From: CAZCSK01 sp964501265
GTDB taxonomy: Bacteria; Actinomycetota; CADDZG01; JAHWKV01
Reading direction: 5' to 3'
NCBI GenBank assembly: GCA_964501265.1
Contig: CAZCSK010000074.1
Coordinates: forward strand, 1-7,363
Length of the DNA: 7,363 nt
Shown: piece after piece, positions 1-5,695 of the stretch
How the letters are laid out: each line of letters starts with the position of its first letter
Position numbering within the stretch: position 1 is the stretch's first letter
Translations under genes and position numbers: made by a program
The notes under the pieces: model-generated
Seen by the model: only the letters and a program-made list of their open reading frames with translations
What the model was told of the DNA's origin: nothing
Database searches by the model: none

Positions 1-2
1 TG

Positions 3-95
3 AGCACGATTGATGTGGATGTTCGTTTCGAGCCCGAGAGCGAATCGATCTTGCGAGCAATCCCGCAATGGCGATGCCAGCAGCTTGGAGCGTAA
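3..95 (+). CDS. Possible 3' end of an upstream gene (partial)
   Basis: An open frame runs in from the left edge and ends at a TAA at 93-95. It reads about 30 residues, beginning STIDVDVRFEPES and ending QWRCQQLGA. The residue mix and codon choice before base 68 look coding, and this is the frame left open there: the esterase frame has a stop at 11-13. If real, it would overlap the esterase start at 68 by 28 bases, or stop just before the alternative esterase start at 104. The first two bases (TG) could also complete a start codon, making this a tiny ORF, which is less likely. I do not recognise the product. The fragment is too short to be sure. Confidence 0.35.
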   Translation, partial: STIDVDVRFEPESESILRAIPQWRCQQLGA

Positions 96-1507
96 AAGTA
101 AAGATGTTGCTACTTTCCGACGATCAGGTTCTTCAGAGAGAACCCGAAGGGACCGGTAGCGCGCTGATCGAGTTCTTCGGTCGTGGCGATCCGACCGCTT
201 TTTCGCTCAAGGTGACCTCCGCAGGAGTTACGGTTCCCGGAGTTCGGCTGAGCCCATCGTCTCTTGCAGAAGGAAACGTTATCGAAGCTGCCGGGTTGCC
301 GACCGGGGGGCCCTACTCGATCGAGCTCACCGACCATGAAGGTCACCGCGTGGCATCCATCGAGCGCGTGCTTGTGGGGGATCTGTGGCTCCTGGCTGGC
401 CAGTCGAACATGCAGGGGATCGGGGAACTTGCCGAGAGGCTTCCTTCACTCGAGCGGGCAGCGATGTTGAGTTTCGATCGGCGGTGGAAGCCGGCATTGG
501 AGCCACTGCACCGATTTTGGGAAACGAAGGATAGCGCCCAGTACAAGATGTCGCCTTTTCTCGGGTTCGACATAAACGCAGACGGCTTGGAGAAGATGTT
601 TGACGAGCTGCATCCGCAAGACTTGATCGAGCCGATAGGAGGCGTGGGTCCCGGCTGCTTTTTTGCCGACCAACTGATCCAACTCTGTGGAGTACCTGTA
701 GGCCTCATTCCTTGCGCTCTGTCGGGCAGTCCCCTCGACATGTGGCAGAGGGACTTTCACCAGCGTGACGGTCTGCCGTTCGAAGACACTCTGTTCGGGA
801 ATCTTGTGGACAGAGTCACGCTCGCGGGTGGCCGGATCGCAGGAATGCTCTGGTACCAGGGCGAGTCAGACGCCATGCCCGGTGCGTCGGAGACCTATCT
901 TGATAGGTTCAAAACGTTCGTATCCGACCTTCGCGCTGACCTTAACCAACTCGACCTTCCCGTGATCACCGTGCAGCTCGCCTCTGCAGATAATGTCGAC
1001 AACTGGACGAATGAGGCAATCTGGGACCGGATGCGAGAGGCCCAGCGGCAAGCCGCAGACTCCCTTTCGAATGTCCTCTTGGTGGCCTCGGCAGATTTGC
1101 CGCGCAATGATCACGTCCACATCTCGGGCAAGGGCCAGCGAGTGCTCGGCGAGCGACTGGCGATGGCTGCCTCCGGTTTTGTAGACGAATGCAATTGCGA
1201 GATCACCACTCCCCGTCTAGGGCGGGTCTGCTGCACCGAGGGCGGGATCGAGGTGACGTTCGAAGGGGTGAACGGATCCTTGAGGGCCACCGGCGACCTG
1301 AAGGAGGCATTCACAGTAACCGGGGCGCAGGTGATCGGGGCCGTAATCAACTCTGGAAACACGGTCTCTCTATCTCTCGCCGAGCAATGCCAGCCCGGAG
1401 TCCAGATCTACTACGGGAGCGGCTTTCAGCCGGGTTCGTTACTCGCTGACGAGGCCGGGTTTGTCATGCCGTCATTCGGCCCGGTTGCCGCCATCGCGCC
1501 ATCGTAG
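68..1507 (+). CDS. Sialate O-acetylesterase-like SGNH carbohydrate esterase
   Basis: This 479-residue protein matches the sialate O-acetylesterase (SASA) branch of SGNH hydrolases, which remove acetyl esters from sugars. The N-terminus carries the family signature LLLSDDQVLQRE (14-25), leading a beta domain to about residue 105. The nucleophile block LLAGQSNMQG (108-117) puts Ser113 in GQSNM. A glycine block, GGVGPGCFFAD, lies at 191-201, and GMLWYQGESDA lies at 259-269. DHVH at 348-351 supplies the DxxH catalytic Asp348 and His351. A C-terminal beta domain follows from about 380. There is no signal peptide, so it is probably cytoplasmic. The start is uncertain: ATG at 68 or 74, or ATG at 104, which still keeps the signature. 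No strong ribosome site precedes 68. It ends 7 bases from the opposing SDR. The exact acylated substrate cannot be read from sequence; a plant or microbial glycan is as likely as sialic acid. Confidence 0.9.
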   Translation: MAMPAAWSVKVKMLLLSDDQVLQREPEGTGSALIEFFGRGDPTAFSLKVTSAGVTVPGVRLSPSSLAEGNVIEAAGLPTGGPYSIELTDHEGHRVASIERVLVGDLWLLAGQSNMQGIGELAERLPSLERAAMLSFDRRWKPALEPLHRFWETKDSAQYKMSPFLGFDINADGLEKMFDELHPQDLIEPIGGVGPGCFFADQLIQLCGVPVGLIPCALSGSPLDMWQRDFHQRDGLPFEDTLFGNLVDRVTLAGGRIAGMLWYQGESDAMPGASETYLDRFKTFVSDLRADLNQLDLPVITVQLASADNVDNWTNEAIWDRMREAQRQAADSLSNVLLVASADLPRNDHVHISGKGQRVLGERLAMAASGFVDECNCEITTPRLGRVCCTEGGIEVTFEGVNGSLRATGDLKEAFTVTGAQVIGAVINSGNTVSLSLAEQCQPGVQIYYGSGFQPGSLLADEAGFVMPSFGPVAAIAPS

Positions 1508-1514
1508 CGATTGG

Positions 1515-2117
1515 TTATCCGGCCACAAGCCCCCCATCGATCACCAAGGCAGTGCCGGAGATGAAAGCCGCTTCGTCTGAGGCGAGATAGAGCGCGGCCG
1601 CGGCGATCTCCTCGGGCCTGCCCAGCCTGCCCATCGGTTGCCGGGCGATGAGGGCGGACGAGATGACCGCTCCCTTGCTGGCGCAGTAGGCAGCGCGGTC
1701 CTTGAGACCAACCAGACCTGCCGCCGAGGCGGTATTGATTATGGCTCCGCTTGCCTGTTGGAGCATCGTAGGCAGGGCGTGCTTGGTCCCAAGGAACACT
1801 CCCCGTGCGTTGACAGAAAAAACTCGATCCCATTCCTCGACGCTGCAAGAGATTGGGTCGGCAGTTGAACCGATGCCTGCGTTGTTGCAGACAACATCCA
1901 GCCGGCCGGTTTCTTGGATCGCCCGGTCGACTAGAGCTTTGACCTGTTCCTCGCTGGAAACATCTACCCGCACGGAAGTGCAGACTTCGGGGATGCCCGA
2001 GGTCTCGATGTCAGCCCCGAAGACAAGCGCTCCCTCCCCGGAAAACATCCGCGCCATCTCGGCGCCTATCCCGGAGCCCGCGCCGGTCACGATCACGACG
2101 CGACCTTCAAACCTCAT
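1515..2117 (-). CDS. Short-chain dehydrogenase/reductase with internal deletion
   Basis: This is a classical SDR of 200 residues from the ATG at 2117-2115; family members are usually about 245-260. It keeps the Rossmann motif TGAGSGIG (11-18), Asp36 after beta 2 (which favours NAD over NADP), NNAG (78-81), Asn103, Ser131 and YCASK (Tyr144, Lys148). The C-terminus is also typical: GRLGRPEE (163-170), LASDEAAF and VIDGG. However, Lys148 is followed within 15 residues by GRLGRPEE. The usual helix, the RVNxxxPGxxxT strand and loop, and the substrate loop are missing, while the frame stays open. The retained ALIARQPMGRLGRP segment resembles deoxy-sugar-acid and sugar dehydrogenases such as 2-keto-3-deoxy-L-fuconate dehydrogenase, which would suit a rhamnose locus; this is inference. 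The missing part shapes the cofactor and substrate pocket, so the protein may be inactive, i.e. a pseudogene. A longer start at 2177 was rejected. Confidence 0.85.
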   Translation of the reverse strand: MRFEGRVVIVTGAGSGIGAEMARMFSGEGALVFGADIETSGIPEVCTSVRVDVSSEEQVKALVDRAIQETGRLDVVCNNAGIGSTADPISCSVEEWDRVFSVNARGVFLGTKHALPTMLQQASGAIINTASAAGLVGLKDRAAYCASKGAVISSALIARQPMGRLGRPEEIAAAALYLASDEAAFISGTALVIDGGLVAG

Positions 2118-2125
2118 TGCCCCCG

Positions 2126-2131
2126 CCCTTC
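2126..2131 (-). promoter_or_regulatory. Ribosome binding site of the SDR gene
   Basis: On the minus strand AGAAGGG precedes the ATG at 2117 by 8 bases. This decides the start MRFEG, which also places the Rossmann motif at the usual distance from the N-terminus. Confidence 0.6.
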
Positions 2132-2133
2132 TG

Positions 2134-2167
2134 TGGTGATGCGCGCGATCAAGATTGCGGATCACCA
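2134..2167. repeat. Inverted repeat, candidate operator
   Basis: TGGTGAT at 2134-2140 is matched exactly by ATCACCA at 2161-2167, with a 20-base spacer. The match does not extend outward or inward. The centre of the repeat sits near 2150/2151, about midway between the two start codons. It could bind a dimeric regulator, but 7-bp arms can arise by chance. Confidence 0.35.
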
Positions 2168-2178
2168 GTTTACACATG

Positions 2179-2184
2179 AGAGGA
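2179..2184 (+). promoter_or_regulatory. Ribosome binding site of the GH78 gene
   Basis: AGAGGA lies 8 bases before the ATG at 2193, good Shine-Dalgarno spacing, and fixes the start of the first gene of the operon. Confidence 0.6.
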
Positions 2185-2192
2185 TCGTCTAA

Positions 2193-4658
2193 ATGTCTAA
2201 GTGGACCGCACGTTGGATCTGGTGGGAGAAGACGAAACCCTCGCTCGAGGAAAGCTCTCCCTATCCGCCTGTGAAGCCCGACTCGCTTGGATTTGTTCGC
2301 CGCAGTTTCCTTCTTTCGTCAGCTCCCGTAGACATGACAGCGCGCGTCTGCGCCAACAGCCGCTATGTGCTGTTCGTTAACGGAGCCCTCATCGGCCGAG
2401 GCCCTATTCGGTCCGAACCGCTGCACACCTACTACGACACTTACGATCTCGCTCCCCACCTGAAATCGGGGCGCAATAGCGTGGCAGCATTGTGCCGCTA
2501 TTACGGAAGGCCTAATGTCTTTTGGAAACCGTCGATCCCGCAGGGTGAAGTTGGCCTCGGTTGGTTTCTCTTCGAGGCGAACGGATCTCTCGACGACGGG
2601 TCACAGTTCGCGCTGGTTTCCGACGAGACATGGAGGGCGGCGGCGGCTCCATACGAGGAGAACACCCCAGATATCTGGCGACAGGCCAACCCGTCCATCG
2701 AGATATTGGACGGATCTAAAATGCCTTGGGGGTGGACCGATTCCTCCTTCAACGACGAGGCATGGCCGGGCGCTGTTGTACTGGAGTGGCAAGGCTTAGG
2801 GCTTCCGGTCTTCAGGCCCCCGGCGGATCCGCATCCGCTCGTAACCGCGAGCCCCCTCGGGCATCTAGTCGAACGCGACGTCGTGCCGGCGAGATTGGCG
2901 GCAGAGGGCTTGGCAGATTATGAGCCGGGTCCAAGTCCCCTTGAGGACTTTCAGCGAGCTACGACAATTCGCGGTGAGACTGGGACTCTGAAGAGCCCGC
3001 AAGAGATTCGAGCAGGTGCGTTTGCTACCTTCGATTTCGGCCGAATTGTTCGCGCGCATCCTCAGCTCGAAGTCAGTGCCCCCGAGGGATGCGTTATCGA
3101 CCTTTCGTGCGGCGAAGACTTGGGGGTGGATGGCCGTCCTGTGATTCTCCCTCGAGAGTGGATGATGAGATATCGCAGCGCAGGTCGCGAACAAGAGCTG
3201 GTCGAGTCCTTCGAAGGTGTGGGTTTCCGCTACCTTTCGATCAGATCTTCCACCGACGCCGTCATTCGTTTTGTTGGCGGACGAGAAGTTCACTACCCGC
3301 GCCTCGGCGGCGGTCACTTCGAGTGCGACGACGAAGTTGTGAACGAGATATGGCAGGCAGGAGTTCGCACACTCGACTTGTGCTCAACCGATGCGTTCAT
3401 CGACTGTCCTGGGCGAGAACAGCGAGCCTGGTTGGGCGACGCATGGCTTACGTCGCTTATCAGTCTCGTATCGAACGCCGACACGCGCTTGGTAAAGCGG
3501 ACGCTCAGACTCCATGCTGAGGGACAACGTCCCGACGGTCTCTATCCCGCGGCAGCCGCGGGTGACATCTCGCTCCGGCCCTCGACGGTCCCGGATTTCT
3601 CCCTGCACTGGATCCGTGGGCTCGCAAGGACATGGCAGTACACGGGTGACGAGGCGCTCGTCGACGAACTTCTTCCGTATATTCCCCGGGTGATCGAATT
3701 CTTCGAAAACTTTCGGGCCGAGGACGGTCTACTAACTGACGTTCCAGGGTGGCTCTTCATCGATTGGGCACAGACAGAAAGGGGACCGAAGATGGCGGCT
3801 CTGGATGCCCTTTATATCCTTGCTCTTGAGGACTTCGCGTCACTGGCTGCGGCGCGCGGCCAGAAAAGGTGGGCGGAGCGCGCGCGGGGTCTTGCCCGCA
3901 AGTCGCGTAGAGCCTTCTCCCTTTACTGGGACCCACGGCGCAGAGTGTTTGTCGATGCCCTCCTCGGTGATCGAGCCGGCAGCCGCGTGAGTCAGCAGAC
4001 CAACTCACTTGCCATCGTCGCTCGGTGCGCACCGAAGTCACGGTGGCGGGGCATCCTGGACTTCATCCTTGACGAAGCGCGGCTGCAGGTGACAAAGACT
4101 CCTGCTGACTCGATGGATTGGTCGCAGCGCTTGTCCTTTCAATGGCGCGACCCCCAAGGGTTTGACGACGAGAGTAACGTGGTAGCGGCGCAGCCCTTCT
4201 TCTGCCATTTCGTGCACGAAGCCATCGTGATGGCGGGAGGGCGCTCGGAGTTACCTGCGATGATCAGGCGGTGGGAGGCACAACTGCAATCCGGCAACGG
4301 CTGTTTCGAGGAATACTGGAGCGCGCCCCCCGGGACTTCGAGCAGATGCCATGTTTGGTCGGCCACTCCCGTGTACGACTTGACCACACACTTCCTGGGT
4401 GTGCGTCCTTTACGCCCCGGATTCGATGAAGCCGAAGTAAGGCCCTTCTTCGGACCCTTCGGCCACCTAGCAGGATCAGTTCCAACACCTCACGGACCTA
4501 TAACCGTTGATGTAACTCGAGGGGCCAACAGCCCAACGGGAAAGATCCAGATCCCCGCCGGCGTTCGGTGTGTTGTTGGTTTCAGCGAGTTTCCTCTGAC
4601 TGCAGATCGCATCGTAGACGGACCAGCGGTCGTTGCGACAGAAACTCTTCTGACATGA
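2193..4658 (+). CDS. GH78-type alpha-L-rhamnosidase
   Basis: This 821-residue protein should hydrolyse terminal alpha-L-rhamnose from oligosaccharides or glycosides. The order matches GH78. An N-terminal beta domain begins ARWIWWE and includes RYVLFVNG (about 1-110), followed by further beta modules to about 275. A Bac_rhamnosid-like domain has FDFGRIV near 280 and GFRYLSIR near 347. The (alpha/alpha)6 catalytic domain starts around FECDDEVV (376), and a C-terminal beta domain begins near 737. The catalytic motif DCPGREQRAWLGD spans 404-416. Its Asp404, Glu409 and Asp416 have the same spacing as Asp567, Glu572 and Asp579 of the Bacillus enzyme RhaB. Glu706 or Glu707 in CFEEYW is the likely base. 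There is no signal peptide, so it is probably cytoplasmic. It opens the operon; its TGA overlaps the next ATG. Exact linkage and aglycone are unknown, and a related six-hairpin specificity is possible. Confidence 0.9.
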   Translation: MSKWTARWIWWEKTKPSLEESSPYPPVKPDSLGFVRRSFLLSSAPVDMTARVCANSRYVLFVNGALIGRGPIRSEPLHTYYDTYDLAPHLKSGRNSVAALCRYYGRPNVFWKPSIPQGEVGLGWFLFEANGSLDDGSQFALVSDETWRAAAAPYEENTPDIWRQANPSIEILDGSKMPWGWTDSSFNDEAWPGAVVLEWQGLGLPVFRPPADPHPLVTASPLGHLVERDVVPARLAAEGLADYEPGPSPLEDFQRATTIRGETGTLKSPQEIRAGAFATFDFGRIVRAHPQLEVSAPEGCVIDLSCGEDLGVDGRPVILPREWMMRYRSAGREQELVESFEGVGFRYLSIRSSTDAVIRFVGGREVHYPRLGGGHFECDDEVVNEIWQAGVRTLDLCSTDAFIDCPGREQRAWLGDAWLTSLISLVSNADTRLVKRTLRLHAEGQRPDGLYPAAAAGDISLRPSTVPDFSLHWIRGLARTWQYTGDEALVDELLPYIPRVIEFFENFRAEDGLLTDVPGWLFIDWAQTERGPKMAALDALYILALEDFASLAAARGQKRWAERARGLARKSRRAFSLYWDPRRRVFVDALLGDRAGSRVSQQTNSLAIVARCAPKSRWRGILDFILDEARLQVTKTPADSMDWSQRLSFQWRDPQGFDDESNVVAAQPFFCHFVHEAIVMAGGRSELPAMIRRWEAQLQSGNGCFEEYWSAPPGTSSRCHVWSATPVYDLTTHFLGVRPLRPGFDEAEVRPFFGPFGHLAGSVPTPHGPITVDVTRGANSPTGKIQIPAGVRCVVGFSEFPLTADRIVDGPAVVATETLLT

Positions 4659-5695
4659 TGCGAGCGTCGCCGTGGCCCGAGGCCGATCGGCTCTTTCGTT
4701 CCGACTCAAGGTGGCTTGGGGGCGACGATGCCTACTCGGTAGACCTTGGTTCTGACCGGACGCTCTGGCTTTTCGGGGACACTTTCGTAGGAGACGGCTC
4801 CAATCCGTCTCGCAGGGCCGCGGCATTTCCAAGAAATTCGATCGGGATTCAGCAGGGGACCGACCCAATCGCAGCAGCCATACGTTTTTACTGGAGCGAC
4901 GTCTCCGGAACACCGACTTCGTTCTTTGACGCCAGTCCTGCGCAACATTGGCTTTGGCCCCTTCACGGGGTCATGATCAAAGAGCGCCTTCTTCTTTTCT
5001 TCATGAAGGTTCGTTCACCGAGCGATCGCCCCCTTGGCGCGATCGTGGATTGGCGCGAGCTCGGGCCCTTGGGGTTCTTCGACGTGTACGACTGGGAGGC
5101 CATCATCATTCGGAACCCCGATGACGAGCCTAGTCAATGGATTTGGAACGCGGTCGTTAACCGGCCCGAGACCCTCGGTGTGATCATTGGCGCGGCCGTG
5201 GCTACATCCGGCGACTTCCTGTACGCCTACGGTTGGCGGGACGGTGACGGTTATCTATTGCGCTGGCCCATTGAACGTGCCTACTCCGGCGCGCTCGAAC
5301 TGCCCGAGTGGTGGACCGATGACAGATGGGGTGCCCAGCCCGCCGACGCGTCGGTCGTGCTTCCGGGCGTAAAAACCGAATTCACAGTCCATTACGACGC
5401 ACAGTCTTCACGGTGGCGCCAGACTCAGGTCGTGGGCCCAATCGGCGACTCGATCGCCTCGCGCTCGGCAGAGCGGCCCGAAGGACCTTGGTCGGACCTT
5501 GAGTCATTCTTTGTTCCTGAAGAGTCAAGCCGCCCCGGGGTGATGATCTACGCCGCAAAAGCCCACCCCCAACTCTCGGGCGCGGAACTCGTGCTCACTT
5601 ATGCTTCTAACGGTCGTGACGTCGAGGAGACACTCGACGATGACTCCATCTACTACCCACGATTCGTGAAAGTCGTTTTTAAGGAAGGCCCATGA
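4655..5695 (+). CDS. DUF4185/DUF5005-like beta-propeller protein, putative glycosidase
   Basis: This 346-residue protein starts at the ATG whose last bases overlap the GH78 stop (ATGA), implying translational coupling; a second ATG follows at 4658. It has a weak ribosome site of its own. Visible motifs are GGDDAYSVDLG (22-32), LWLFGDTFVGDG (37-48), PRNSI (59-63), WPLHG (101-105), GPLGFFD (137-143), IIGAAVATSGDFLYAYGW (177-194), TEFTVHYD (241-248), ERPEGPWS (273-280) and AKAHPQL (301-307). The aspartate-rich GDT and NS motifs near the N-terminus and the regular blade-like strands fit the DUF4185/DUF5005 five-bladed propellers, related in fold to GH43 and GH32. Some DUF4185 proteins are endo-D-arabinanases (GH183), so Asp25 and Asp42 are candidate active-site residues. 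Activity on this glycan is inference. There is no signal peptide, unusual for an endo-acting polysaccharidase. Confidence 0.7.
   Translation: MMRASPWPEADRLFRSDSRWLGGDDAYSVDLGSDRTLWLFGDTFVGDGSNPSRRAAAFPRNSIGIQQGTDPIAAAIRFYWSDVSGTPTSFFDASPAQHWLWPLHGVMIKERLLLFFMKVRSPSDRPLGAIVDWRELGPLGFFDVYDWEAIIIRNPDDEPSQWIWNAVVNRPETLGVIIGAAVATSGDFLYAYGWRDGDGYLLRWPIERAYSGALELPEWWTDDRWGAQPADASVVLPGVKTEFTVHYDAQSSRWRQTQVVGPIGDSIASRSAERPEGPWSDLESFFVPEESSRPGVMIYAAKAHPQLSGAELVLTYASNGRDVEETLDDDSIYYPRFVKVVFKEGP
5681..5688 (+). promoter_or_regulatory. Ribosome binding site of the six-hairpin gene
   Basis: AAGGAAGG lies inside the end of the propeller gene, 3 bases (6 from AAGGA) before the ATG at 5692. It supports this start and independent initiation in addition to coupling. 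Confidence 0.6.

Larger units (their letters stand above)
2118..2192. promoter_or_regulatory. Divergent promoter/operator region
   Basis: These 75 bases separate the SDR gene (leftward) from the glycosidase operon (rightward), so they should hold both promoters. I do not see a convincing -35/-10 pair on either strand. A perfect 7-bp inverted repeat lies in the middle, between the two ribosome binding sites, where a shared operator would be expected. No regulator gene is present in the window. Confidence 0.55.

Noticed and set aside
1453..1520. Possible rho-independent terminator at the convergent gene ends
   Set aside because: Only short GC matches (CCGGG/CCCGG) inside the esterase coding region and no T-tract on either strand.
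1702..2139. 145-codon plus-strand open frame opposite the SDR
   Set aside because: Thr/Pro/Ser-rich antisense shadow of an SDR whose motifs are unmistakable on the minus strand.
2118..2177. Longer SDR start adding 20 residues (MCKLVIRN...)
   Set aside because: It would displace the Rossmann motif from its usual near-N-terminal place and consume the divergent control region; the ATG at 2117 has a good ribosome binding site.
2865..3317. 150-codon minus-strand open frame inside the GH78 gene
   Set aside because: No recognisable motifs, fully antisense to a conserved domain; typical shadow in GC-rich DNA.
4568..4654. Upstream extension of the propeller protein (29 residues, Cys/Arg-rich)
   Set aside because: It lies entirely inside the GH78 gene in another frame and has low-complexity shadow composition; the ATGA overlap at 4655 is the natural start.
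4476..4913. 145-codon minus-strand open frame across the GH78/propeller junction
   Set aside because: Arg/Ser-rich composition, no motifs, antisense to two well-supported genes.
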